This document shows, piece after piece, positions 12,301 to 27,000 of a stretch of 64,000 nt of DNA. How positions within the stretch are numbered: position 1 is the stretch's first letter; each line of letters begins with the position of its first letter. Source of the DNA: Pardosa pseudoannulata (Eukaryota; Arthropoda; Arachnida; Araneae; Lycosidae). The stretch is taken from NCBI GenBank assembly GCA_032207245.1, contig CM063500.1, forward strand, positions 59,585,661 to 59,649,660, written 5' to 3'. The notes beneath the pieces are model-generated. The model saw only the letters and a program-made list of their open reading frames with translations, ran no database searches and was not told the DNA's origin. Position numbers and translations under genes: made by a program.

Positions 12301-15300
12301 AAGGGGATGAGTCTTCTCTGAAGAACAATAGGACAGGGAACGAGTTCAGAGTAAGCTAAGAAACTACAATTTTAAATATGTAGATTAATGAAAAAATTAA
12401 ATGTTTAAGTAAGAATCTTTTCCTTTATTTTTCTTTCTGTTTATTGTTTCTTTCCTTTAAGACTGTAGCACAACTAGACATTTTTTGCTGGTTTGGGGAG
12501 GGGGTTAATTGTCATTAAGTATTAATTAAATTTTAAGTAAATCCAATCATTTGACCTCCCAAGCCCCCCCCTCCTTCTGTTACATGCATGTCTTAAGGAC
12601 CTGTTTATTACAAGCACTCGGATTTAACGAGTAAATGCTACGGTCCCTTTGTACTCGTTATAAACGAGTTCGACTGTAATATTTTTGTTTGATTTAAAAT
12701 AATAATAATAATAATACTAACCTCTCACTTGATTTTCAAGAGATGTAATGACCTCAACTGCTTGATATAAAATATTTAGTTTAGTCATAGGAGGTCTATC
12801 AGTCTTTGAACAATGCAACATGCACAAGCGCCCAAGCTCTTTAAATGCTTCATTTATATCTCTAACTCGAATCCTGAAAAATTAACGAAGTTAAGGAAAC
12901 TTACACTCTTTAAATATAAATGTGAAAAGTATAAAAGAAAATTCAGGCTACATAATATCTAATAATACAAATTGTTTTATAACCTTTCTCTGGCATTATT
13001 GGCCTGCCTTCTTTCTTTATCTCTTTCAGCTTTTACTTCTGGAGGCTCATTATCATCTTCTTCAATGGACCTAAATTAGATGCAGACATAATTTTAATTG
13101 CACACATATAAAAACATTTATAAACTGCTTCTCTAATTTTACTATACACAGGTTAAATAAATACTTTTTATTAAAAAGAAAAATTGAAAAATACAGACCT
13201 GTGAATAGTTAAAAGTAAGAAAATATTACAACTTTGGTTATCAAAAGTGTGACTGAAAGTGTATGTGCAGGTTCATAAATGAATACATAATACTTTGACA
13301 TGACTTATTAATAGAATGTAGTCAAAATACTGAATTAGCTCAAATTAGTATTGTAATTTCTTTCTGCATATGCGTGCAGAATTTGAAATGTGTATCAATA
13401 TTTTAAAAATTATATATATAATTACATATATAAGGGCTTAAAAAATAAGTTTCTTTTAAAATATATGTATATATATGCACACACAGGAATATGTGCAAGA
13501 AACGAACAATTTTCACTGATCCAGTAAAATACTGTAAACACTGTGTCAGTAAATTTATTTTTGAAAAATTACTATTTAAATAAAGATTAAAACAAAAAAT
13601 ATACATAAATCAAAACATACATTTGATATTACATTCAAAAAGAAAATGCTGAAAAAAGAAAACAAATTTGATAAGGAAATTCATTACTAAAGGAAGAATA
13701 TTTATACCTTAATTTTCATTAGCAAATACTAAGGTTTGAGTTATTATACATTGTAATACTGCTGGGGACAAGCTATTACAGAGTTCAAACAGGTTTACGA
13801 AAGAGAAAATTACGTTTTTAAGAGCTTTTTAAGGAGTCCCCAAACTCTGATAAGAACTTCTCTGAGAAAATGAGTGACGGAACCTTACTCAGATTCATAG
13901 GTTTGTTGATCCTTATTATTTCTAAAATACTCATTATTGTCTTTCCTTCAGGAAAATCTTTAAATAAGCAATTCAGCCCAAATAATGCTGAAGCAATAAC
14001 CTAATCAGTAAATAATGCCTTTTATGTCAGTATTATTTAAAATATGGAAAAAACTATCAATACATGCACATTGAAAACTCATTTATTTTATCAAGCTTCA
14101 TAAAAGTTCAAACTGGCAAATCGACTATCCATTCAAAAATCTAAAACCTCAGAAATAATTAATGATTTGACCCTTTTAATAAAATTCTCTAAAATATTTT
14201 TTGCAATAGAAAAAAAGAAAAGGGTGAACCAAAATTTATTGCTGAAACTTTATTGTGATGGGTTGAGTTTTAAAGAGTATCAAACCCTATATTTATGTTA
14301 CAAAAAATTCAAAATGTAAAAGAAAGTATTGATTTAAATTAATGTTCTTTCCTTAAATCCAGAGACTTAAATCATGATTCACATCAAGGCAATATTAAAT
14401 CAAACAACCAAGCTTGTAAGAAGTTCTAAAATAAAAAATTAAAAGGCATTTTATTACCTTGATCTATTTCTTTTGCCACCTCTGGATTGGGCTTTCCTAG
14501 AAGATGAATTATTAGAGCTAGAAGTCATGGAAGGTGAAGGAATGGCAGCTAGTGGTTCTAGAGGAACCTGCAGGGGCGTTAAATCTTTGGCATCAGGTAT
14601 ATTTTCAACTTTCACATTTCCACAAGAGGAGATTGGACCTGATGGGATAATATATAAAAAAAATATTAAAGAAGGAAAAATTATAGAACAAAAAACTAGG
14701 AACTAGTTACTTTAGAAGTAAATAAATTTCAAAGTTCTATTGCACTAAATAATAGTAAATGCTGTGAAAATATTTCTAAATATTTTCACAGCAAAAGACA
14801 GATTAGGTAAAAAAAACCTTAAATTTCATATGATAATATGAGTTGTATTTATTAAATTGTTTAGATTCACAGTAAAGAAAATTTAAAGCAATGACTAAAT
14901 ATTTACTCGCATTTCTTTGACATGATTTGACATGGCTGACTACATGACAATAACTTACTGCCACACATGAAGCATTTACTTTTTTAATTATGATGGTAGT
15001 TTCCAACCTAGGAGTCACCAAAACATTATCTCAAAAACATTTTTATACCATATCTGCAAATAAAACTTCATACTGTAGCATAACAGTAAAAAATATGGTT
15101 GATGAAATTGTTTAATACATATTTATGGATACAATTCCTATATAAAAATTATCCAGAGTGAAAGATTTTAAAAATGTCACCTTTACAAAATGCCTTTATA
15201 CAGATAAATTTACATCTTTGTGCCTTGCTAGTCATAATTTTCAGTATTTTTTTATTTTTTAAAGTTAGTATTGTTTAAAATGTTTCTTTATTATTAGTAT

Positions 15301-18300
15301 AAACATTAAAAATAAAAGGTAGGGAAGCGTATTAGTATAAACGTAGAAAACTGCTGTGATAGAATCAGCCCCATAGAAATTAGCAATAGTTACAGGTAAT
15401 AGTAACATTTCATATATACAAGGTGCATCCAGAAAGTAAGTTTCCCTATTTAAAAGAAAAAAAAAAAAGAACTCATAATTTCATGGACATATTTAAAGGT
15501 AACAAGTACAGAAATGTTTCAGCTATTTTTCAACATAGCCATCACCAGAATTGAGACATTTGTCGTATTGTAGGATCCACTTTTGTATACCTCTGTCGTA
15601 GAATTCTGCCGTATGTGAATGAATGGAACCAGCCTTCTTGTCCCAGAACACCGTTCATATCCCTTTCCATACTGACAGTGTCTGTTTGAATTTGATCCTG
15701 ACCGAAGATCCACTATGATGACAATACATTGACTGTTGCTTGATTTCTGGAGTTAAGTATGAAATCCCAGTCTCATTGCCCACGATGATCCTGTTGAAGA
15801 ACTCGTCGCCGTTATCATGATACTGTTTAAGAAATGTCAGTGCTGCTGCTAAGCATTGAATTTTGTGTTCAGGTGTCAGTTTCAGCTCATAGATCTGACA
15901 GAGCTGACAATAAATTTCCATTGGCGCAATGCTATGTGCATTCAAGATCACCGACCAAACCTTGCAGGCGGCAGGAGAAGGAATTTCATTTCGGACCACT
16001 GCTACCCTGCTACTGGTACGAATTGGGACTTGTCCAGCCGGCATATGATTAATATGTCATAGATCTGTTATGCATGCACAATTAATACGGCTAATTATGC
16101 ATTATTTAAGGGGGAAAACATTGAGAAAATTACTTTCAGGATGTGTCTCGTATATTATTTTCATTTGAATTACTTTGCATAGGAAAATATATAACTAAAA
16201 ATGTTAAAACTGGTTTATTTTAAGAACAATAAGAACTACTGATAAATTTACAAAAGTAAAGAAAATTAATATGAAAACAAATTAGAGTACAAAACTTACC
16301 AAAACTTTGGGGAGTTGGCACTGTTTCGCCTGAATGTTCGAGTATTGTTCTTCTGCTCTCTGGAAGTCCATTCTGAGGAGGCTGAAAAGAAATTTTATGA
16401 CTCAAATTTTCAATAATAATAAATTTTTAAAAAAAGTTTCCTATACCTGATAATTCTAAAATTTACTATATAGAACCAAAAGCTTGAAAAAGTAACAAGT
16501 TGTATAAAGGTTTACTCAAACAAAATTTAAGAAAAAAAAAATTTCAAAATTAAGCACCAAAATGAATTATTACTATTGATATAATAGAACGATTACTATT
16601 GATACAATAGAACGATTACTATTGATATAATAAAACTAACAAGCAGTAAATACTTCTGATTCAAGATTAATTTTTTTTTTTTTTTTTTTTTTATATTGAT
16701 GAGGGATTATAAATCAGGTCAATTCACTTATATGTTTTAAAAATTAGGGAGGAATCAGTAACTTTACAACTGAAATTCAAACTAAGATTTAAGGACACCC
16801 ATATTTTCAATTAAATGATGTGCTGACATGGAAATATTTTATAAACTAAACAAGATACTAAAAGACAATTATTTCTTGACATTTCTTAAGTATGTACATG
16901 GAATATGTATTAATATTTACTAATTTAAATCTTTTATATCAATTTATAACAAATTAACTTTTTTTTTAAATCCCAATTGTAAATAAATTTTTTTTTTTTA
17001 TATTGATGAGGGATTAATAAATCAGGTCAATTTACTTATGTGTTTTAAAAATTAAAAAGGAATCATTAATTTTACAACTGGAATTCAAACTAAGATGCGC
17101 TGACATGAAAATATTCAATAAACTAAACAAGGTACTAAAAGACTTAATTATTTCTCGACATTTCTTAAGTAGGTACATGGAATATGTATAAATATTTACT
17201 AATCTAAATCTTATATCAATTTATAACTCCATAATTTCTTGAACACTTACCATTTGACTGATAGGAATAACACCAGGATAATTCTTCACACCAGTAGGAG
17301 AGCTACCTGGTATTAAATTGGAATGTAAAGAGTTAATGTTATTAGGCGTAGAGCCTATAGGCACAGCCGGCTGTAATGTCTGCAATAAAGATCCTTCAGC
17401 ATGATTCCTTAATACATTTATGGCATCATCTAAGCGCTCCTCGATCACAACTGGATTCTAAAAATGCAAAATAACTTAATAAATATATATTTATAAATAA
17501 ATAGACATAGAGACACCTGTAGCAAAATGGAACAAACTCCTTACCACATCGATATTTTACAAAATTTTAATGCATAGGTGATCACTTCCAAGAGAAAAAT
17601 CTGTACTTTATTATAGTTATCTGTAGTTTATTGCTCTAATGGCATTTTTTAGTTTATAGATAAAAATATTAATTTTAAAAAGGGAAAAATGGCAAAGTTT
17701 ATTTAATGTATGAAAGGCATATTAATCTAGTATTCACAAATGCTTTAAAAGTAAAAAATTTGGCTGAATTTTTGCTCATCATTAGAATTTTACTTCTTGC
17801 TGGAATATGTAATTATCAATAGAGGGAAAAACAAAACAAGAATGGGATTTGTAGGTAATTTTTAGGGTTTTTAGAATACATTGCTAAAAATTGGAAGAAT
17901 AAGTTTTCTGATCAGAAGAACACCAAAAAACCGGAAAACTTTCGAGTATATCGGAAGCATTGGCACCTATGCTAATATCTAAAGTCTGGCAAAAATTCCA
18001 AATCTCACTATATCTTTTTAATACATACTTAATATCTCCCTAATTCAGATTATCAAGTTAACAGAAATTTTATATTTAATATACCTTGTATTACATTATC
18101 CCGATTAATAATGTAATACAAGTTATTTCAAAATATAATGTTTACATTTAAAGTAACTTATATTGCATTATTATTAATTTTGAATGCAAACAGATAAATA
18201 CTATTCAATATACAAAATTATAGTAATGAAATTTTGCACAAAAAAAAATTACAAAATTTTTAAAGTATGAATCGGATTTCTTAATCCAGTAATACCTGAA

Positions 18301-18642
18301 TAATTTTTTTCTAAATATATATTTATGAAATATTTCAAATGTAAGTTATTATGGAGTCCTTAGAAACCACGTAAGAAATTTTAACAGCTTTGAAAAGCTA
18401 AGATTGTTTTCACTAATGATCTGCTGTCATTTTAAATATATGAAGCCATTTTTATATAAAGAAAAACTTTGTTATAAGAAATTAATTTTGTTTTATATGT
18501 AAACACAGTATTGTATAGAGAAGGTCTATAACAGATACAACTTTATGTTATGATTTGAACCATGTACCTAATGGCAAATTTATAGTATTGCCATGTACCT
18601 TTGTTGAAAAGAAAAAATTGTTCCAAGGAAACAAAAATTCTA

Positions 18643-18674
<32 letters not shown>

Positions 18675-20658
18675 TCTGTCTCTTAAAAGGGCAATAGACA
18701 TTAATGGGTTAACATAAGAGGCACATCCAGAAAGCAAGTTTCCCTGATGTTTTTCCCTTTAAAGTAAATGTAATTAGTTGTGTCAATTGTGCGTGTGTAA
18801 CAGATCTATGATGTATTAATCATATGCCAGCTGGACAAGTCCCGATTCATGCCAGTAGCAACGTAGCAGTGGTCCTGTAATTCCTTCTCCTGCCACCTGC
18901 AATGTTCGGTCGGTGATCTTGAATGCTCAAAGTATTGAGCCAATTGAAATTCATTGTCAACTCTGTAAGGTCTATGAGCCAAAACTGACACCTTACCACA
19001 AAATTCAACGCTTAGGAGCAGCACTGACATTTCTGCTACAGTGTCATGATGATCATGACTAGTTCCTCGACAGGATCATCACGGACAATGAGACTTGGAT
19101 TTCGCACTTTACCCCGGAAACCAAGCAGCAGTCAATGCATTGGTAACATAGTTGATCTTCAGTTAGGACCAAATTCAAACAGACGCTGTCAGTACGGAAA
19201 GGAATGTGCACGGTGTTCTGGGACAGGAAGGCAGGTTCCATTCGCAGGCGGCAGAGTTCTATGACAGTTGTATACAAAAGCTGATCCCACAATACGACAA
19301 GTGTCTCAATTCTGGTGGTGACTATGTTCAAAAATAGTTGAAACATTGCTGTACTTGTTGCCAATAAATATGTCCGTGAAAGTGTGAGTTTTTTTTCTCT
19401 CCTATTTAAAATAGGGAAACTTACTTTCTGGATGTGCCTCATACATAATCATTGAGGATACTGATGCTGCATTATCCGACAGATACTTGTAACCACAAAT
19501 AAAAATTTACAAATATTTAGAGAAATAAAAATAAGATATACAAATTGTCAATTTGAAATAAAAATATCTTTTATTCGGAAGATCTTTAATTACCAAAAAT
19601 GAAGGCTCAGTGTGAAGCTGCCAGTATTTGATAAAATTATTACGATAATCCATGTACAATTTTTTAAAAATACAAGAATAATAATAAAAAATTTCTTACC
19701 ACTGGATTTGTGAGCTCTGTATATGAGGCTGGCTGAGGATTGAACTGGTTACTATTACTATTACGAGACCAATTCGGTCCAACTGCTGGAAAAAAAAAAA
19801 TTTATATATACTTAAATGAGTCAACAATGTTGTAATTCTACATATCTCTTATTATTTAACAACATGCATTATTCAATATCAATAGTTTGTAATCTTATGC
19901 AAACATTTCAGAAATTTTTATAATCCCACTAGAGGTTTAAAAATTATAAAATATTACTTATTAGTGCATTATGGATCAAAATCTAAATATTTAAATTGGA
20001 TTTAATAATGAAACTGCATATTTAGTAACCATTTTTTATGGAATGTAAGTCTAAAAAATAAAGTATCAAAATTTGGACCCTTTTTAAAAACTTGTTAAAT
20101 ATAAAGAAAAATGCTCCAGAGTACAAACAAGTGCTCTTCAAGAGTTTTAATTTTACTTCAGAAATGTAAATTAATTGCTTAAGTGCCTAATTTTAAGCAT
20201 AACAAAAAAAAAAAAAAAATGTTATGGCATAGATCAAAAAAAGTTATTTAAGTGCAACTTTTTTTTCTTGTGCAAGTTATGTTATTTTTTTCCTTTGATA
20301 ATTTTGTTCTCCAATTTACAAGCCTAAATAAAACTTTTAACTATGTGAGATAAAAAAAACTACAGGTTCAAGTAATAAAATTGCCTTAGCTATATTCTGT
20401 ATCATAACATACAATAAAAATGAGATTGCCAATGAACTTCTGCATAACCCTTTTACTTCACTTCCCTGATGGTTGCCATTCAAAGACAGTCATGTAAGCA
20501 TACACTGACATTGACAGTAGAGATGAAATGGATATTCAGTAAATGATTCAGCTGAATGTCAGCTACCCAAAATTCAGTAAGATGTCCATGCTAAAGATTC
20601 CAATATTTCATTGAATATTTAGGAATTCAATTTATTTTTAGAAGCAAACTGCTTACAG

Positions 20659-20689
<31 letters not shown>

Positions 20690-23600
20690 AGAATTTGGAA
20701 ATTTAATGAAATTATCAATTTTTCAAAATTTGTAATGCTAAAGGGCCTGATTGTTCAGCTATAACAAGAAGGTTACTTTCTGATGAGTCCTGCAATCTAT
20801 TAAATCTATCATTCAAATAAAATATTTATCAGTCATGAGTGTATTAATATTTTGTTTAAAATGTACTTCCTCAATGACAAATATTGTACAGACACCAAAA
20901 ATGATTTGAATTGTTATTCTGCACAACATTATTAACTTCTTGCCTTATGAATCGAGTGACGATTATGTGTGTCACTTTCGATGAAAGCTTTTCTCATGCG
21001 TCGTGACCAGAAGTAGTTTCATCACTAACTAAATTTTGCACACTTTTTTTTTACAGGACAAACTACAATGCTATCGTCAGATGTATCCAAATCGGTATCT
21101 ATTTCAGTTTTTAAGGTGTAATCAAGACACATGATAGCACCGTTATTAGTATCAATTTTCCTTTTGCCATTAGGTTACATTTTTAAATTTTTTAAATAAT
21201 TTTTTAAGCACCAATAGTTATTTATTGCATATAATACTCTATTGCAATTATGCCTAAGAATAAATGACCAACTCTTACATTGCAACTGTAACAAACAATA
21301 ATGAAAAAACAAAAACTTTGCCTAAAAACAATAACATGTCTGATACAAGCTTTTCACTTTTGGCCAGAAAGCGTGTGATACAAGGTTCTCATTTTAGGCA
21401 CACCAGTATAATCATGTCTCCCATACGTTGTTTTAAGGCAAAGGGGTAATAAATCTACATTTTAAACAGACAAATTTTGTAAATTAAATTTTGATGCATT
21501 TTAAATGTCTTTAAATAATTAGTGCAATAACTATCCACTTCATCCCTAATTAACAGTAATAAAATATACGGCATACAAAATAATAATGCAGGAATTTTAC
21601 TAAAATTTGTATCACCATAAACAGTATTAAAAAAGTATGGCCCACGACGAAAACACATTGGAGGAATGATTTTATACTCCATGCAATAATTAAATGAAAT
21701 AAATCTAGTTAATTCTTTTCCTTTTTTAAATCTACAGTAATATATATATTTACACCAAAGTTTCGAAAAATATCTGGCAATTAAAAATTAAATACACATT
21801 TCAAGCATGTATACAATACATAAACTTTTAAATTAGACGAATGTCCTTAGTGTAGTAACATCACTTCATCAGGCACCACACGAAGATCCTACTTATAAAA
21901 TTTATATGATTATATAGAATAAGGATATGAGTAAACAACAAATTTATTCATAGATTTTATATACTTATTGATACATTGAGTAAAATGCTACATAGTTATT
22001 TTATATACAAGAAAATTTCATAACAAATATACTAAGTTTCAATTATAGAAGCTAATAAAAATTATTTTCAAGGAACTAATTACATTAACCTTTTGTGCCA
22101 TTTTCTTTTCATTGAATATAGGAGTCAGTATATAAAAAACACAAGAGCTATCATTGTTTCTGAATATTAAGTTGATTAATATAAAGCACAACTCTCTAGT
22201 ATTTAAATTTTGATATATTTTATCTGTTTTTAAAAAATGTCGTGTAAAATATGGCATTTCTTTAGATAATCATCTCTCTATATAAAATCTTTTGATTGTG
22301 TATGTGTTGGATGCATTCTGAAAAGGCGGGACAAATCTTTGTTTCAGCAAGTAAAGAAATTTTTGGTATAGGGATTCAGTTAAGTTAAGGATTTAGGCAG
22401 GTCAAATTGATCCTAGGTCAAGGTCATGACAGAGATAAAATACTTATTTACCCTACACCAGGTCTTGTAGCTAAACTAAGGCACCATTGTGTAGTCCTAC
22501 TTTTATTTACTACACAAATATATGGGTGAAAATCTCTTGGTTATCTGTAATTAACTTTAGTGAAATCAGACCTTAATACTTTTATTTCCAGGTACTCTGG
22601 TTATTTTTTAAATAATACTGCAAATAAAAAGAAGCTGTTCTTTATTATTATTATTATTATTATTAGTTGAGAGCAAGCAATCGCCAAATAAAGCATTTCA
22701 TGCCTAAAAAGTTTAAGAATCTTTTTTTTTTTTAAATAAGATGTTATTAACTTAATAAATTTTAAAAGCTTAATTACACAAGACTGAAAACTATGTCAAG
22801 GAGCCCATTTTCAAAAACAATTTGCATGGTAAGAGGTTTTATTTTAAAGGGGAAAGAAAGGTGTAAAACAAGTACAAGATATAAAGTCTAATTTCTTACA
22901 GTGAGATTATTAAGGATAAAAGGAAGAATGCCTATAAAAAATTTAAAGATGTAAAAATTTTTCAATTTTTAAAGACTGAGCATTTTTTACTTGAAAAGAT
23001 TTTGACAAAGTTCCCCTTTATATATATATATATATATATATATACATACAGAGAGAGAGAGAGAGAGAGAAAGATGTGAAAGAAAATATGTATATAAAAT
23101 GAATATTTCTACTTAATATTTTCATTAAAATGTATACAATTTAAGATTATTTTCTATGATAATACAGATGGAGTAAAAATAAATATTTAGATACTTTTTA
23201 AATACTTAACGCTGTTATTTTCTCAAAATAAAAGATGCAAAATATGAATAACTTAATTTTTATTTAAAATTTGGAACCTCATATTTTATATTGTTAAACA
23301 CTTTCCCTCAGTTTTTAAATTCAGCTTAAATATGACAGGAGAAAAACTAATATTATCACCTTAGTCCACAAATTTCTAAATATCCTCAAAATTATTTTCA
23401 GGATATTTAATAATTTTTAACAAAGGTCTATAGAATTTAAGATAAATTTTAGTTACATGAAATTTTTACATCATACTTACTCGCTAGTGGTGGAGGGGGT
23501 GAACTAATAGGCGTGGAGGCAGTTGAAGAAAAGCTGCTATTTGTCTGATCTGCTGTGCATGTTTGCTGTTACACGGAAGTTAAAATATACAATTAATAGG

Positions 23601-24012
23601 TTGCATAATAAAACATAAAGTACTTCCAACACTATATCAAGTAATAACTTTGACAATACAACCAGGGGTTGTTTGTGAATTCAAGAAAAAAAAAAGGAAA
23701 CTGGAGAAAGGGGGTAATGACTTCTCTACAAATAATAAATTTATAGAAGGACGAGACTCCTTTATTTGAAAAGGTGTTGGGGCCACTATAGAAGGACGAG
23801 ACTCATTTATTCGAGAAGGCGTTGTGAAATAATTAGTCTATTTTTAGGAACCATTTTTATTTTGTTCACTATGTTCCACAACATAGTACAAAAACAACAA
23901 CATATACAATGCACACACTGAGACAGATCACTGGCACTATGGAAAACAAACTAGATGGCTCTCTTAGTGCCACCTATCATACAAGGAGAGGGAAGTAATT
24001 GTACCCACTACT

Positions 24013-24047
<35 letters not shown>

Positions 24048-27000
24048 GATATGAAAGTATGCTAAACACATTCAAAAAAATCAAACTTCACACTAAAAAA
24101 TTAAATAAACAGATTTTTTTATTTTAATTTAAATTACTAGAATTACTTACTTTTCAAATAAAGACGAGCATCTTTTTTTTTTTTTTTTTTTTTTTTTAAA
24201 CATGAAATTTTTCTCTTGGTCTCTGCCTGCATTTTCAATGATGTTCAAAAAAAAAACAGTGTATCTTTTACAGTTTCAACAAGTATCTATTATTAGGAGG
24301 TCTCATAGAGATCATGCCTTTAAACCATTTCTACTCCTCAGAATCATAAATGATTCTTTCCTTTTTCATAAGTGTAAACCTGTCACGTTACAACTGAGTC
24401 TAGAAGACCCTGTCACACTATGAGGGAAATTATTTTAGAGACATCAAGAACATACTGTATTTCTTCATTTATTTTTAAAATAAACAAGACAACGGGAGAA
24501 TTTTATTTTGCAGAAATCTAGAAATAGTGTAAAATCCATAGATCTTGCAGTTACCCAGTACAATATTTATTCCCACTTATAACTTAATAAATGTTCTAAT
24601 AATTAACAGAAATATTTTGCAAATGGAAAAAGCAATTAAAAAAAAAGACTTAAAATAGGGAATGTATTTTGAAAATTGCAAATTATAAATCAATCAACCC
24701 TTTCCAAGACTGTGATAAATACATTTACCACCAAAATCATTTTTAAATATGTCTATGGTAAGCAATTTTAGAAGTATGGTAAACTATTTCAGAAATATTA
24801 AGAAAATTAATAAATGCTTTGACCCCAAAACATAATTTTTTAACAATGTTATCTTTGGATGAAAAAGAAAGAACATCATCAAGAAGCCAATCTCTTCTGC
24901 ACATAACTCTTCATTCAGTTGGTACAAATTTGTTTCTAGATTGTAATAATTGCAAAATACCTTTTGCATTATAATGACATGTTATGTACATTTACTGATG
25001 GTGCTACTTTGGGATAGTTATCTGGATCTACCAATGAATAATTTATAATGCAAGGGAATAAAGCACCCAACGGGTGTAACCTTACATATCCCCCCCAAAA
25101 GAAATTAAAATCAAATTCAATGAATCTAATAAATATGAATTTATTTAAATCAATCTGAATTCAAAAAGAATTTAATATATAACTGACTGAAAACGAATGA
25201 TCTTATAAAGGGTCATTCAGTCACTCATTCCCCTGGTGTAGGAAAGTCTATACCAGGTCCAGTAGACCTTGTCCCAATATGTGACAGGTCTATGGTTAAT
25301 GGTAATATGCTGATTTACTTTGGGTGAGAAACTAATAGGGCTGAAGACAGGTTAAATTGTCCTGTAGGTTAACTCATTAACAAAACTTTACGTAAAATCT
25401 TTAGAGGGTTAAAAAGAAAGCAAGCCTTAACTTACCAACAAATCAGAGGGCATATACATAGATGAATAGCCAGGAGCTGCATGATTTAAAGTTGGTGCAT
25501 TTGGCATTAATGATGGAGGAAATGTACAATTTGGGGAATTTAAGCTGTTGGAAGACCATGTGTCTGGAACACTCTCTGAAAAAGAAAAGAACACAAATTA
25601 TTATATATATTAAACCTTTTACAAAAAGTTTTGCATCTCAGAAAACAAATTATAGAAAATTCAGGTGAAATTACACAAATCAAGTCACTAAGTGCTTTAC
25701 ACAAAGCATTCTTGACCAAGCATTATCTTAAATATACTCCAAAGTCAAATATTTGAACATAAGTGGTGCTCATCATAAAAAAATAACTGAAAATAAGATA
25801 AATGAGAAAAATGTTTATAATATAAAATTTAATGATCACAACCTTTTAGAAAAACCGACACTTCAGTGATTGGTAAAATGAAAGAAGCATGGTGGGGATG
25901 CATTCCAAAGGCAAGTTTAATTCTGTTTACTATAGTTGAACTTTATACACCAGTATAAATAAAGGCTAAAATAACTGTCTAATACCCAATTCTTTTGATT
26001 TATATTAATTCATACTTCATAGCATTTTGAACAAAATTGAAATCTTCAGTTTTACAACAGTTGTAACTAATACTAGCTTTTCCTAAATCTTAAGGTTAAA
26101 AATTAAATGATGAAAATCTTAGCGTTTTTTAAAAACAAAAATTATTAACTTTTATCTAGAATATCAAATTTAAATTTAAAATAAGAAATAAAAAGGTGAT
26201 ATAATTTAAAAAGTTAACCATCTTTGAACTTAACAATAAAACTTGAAATAAGTTTAGTAAAATTAATAATTTAAGATGAACCATACTAATTTTTTCAAAC
26301 TTTTTTTTTTTTAAGAGACAGAAGTGATTAGTTTTTTCAGCATTTTTTATAACATACAATATATGAATTGCAACATATTTTTATGAACTGAGAAAATAAA
26401 AAAAAGTTAACGTGATCCATTAGTACTTTAGTTTCGATTAGTACAGAGGTTTCAAAACTGTGCACAGTAGTTCCCTGGAAGCCGTGAAGGCCAAGGGCAC
26501 CAGGAGTCATCGTAACTTCTTTTCACTGTTTGGTTTGGAGCAATACAGTCTACGTTTTTGCATTTCACAATAACTGTTCTAATGTTTTATTAGACAGATT
26601 GTCTAAAATCAGTTCCGATATTTTTAATTTGGCTGAATATTCGCATTTTACTTCTTGCTGGAATACAGAATTATCGACAGGAGGAAGAACAAAAGCAAAA
26701 GCGGGAACTTTTAGGGATTTTAGACTAATCGCTGAAAATCAGCAGAATTATTTTTCCGATCCCAATATCGGAAACACACCGAAAAACCGCTGATTATATC
26801 GGAAGCATTGTCACTTATGCAATAGGGTTGCCAACACTTTACTGCAGAAATGGTGGCAAATTCAAATCTTGCGTTAATTTTGGTACAAACTTTGTAACAA
26901 CGCTAAATGCGCTGCGTACTAAGTAAAGTTTGGGAACCAACTACAATTATGCCTTTAAACAAGCTATTAAGATTTATCTAATCCAAACTTTAGGCCCAAT

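Noticed and set aside
14473..14706. Plus-strand 77-codon frame
   Set aside because: Antisense shadow of the E-protein linker exon at 14638-14458.
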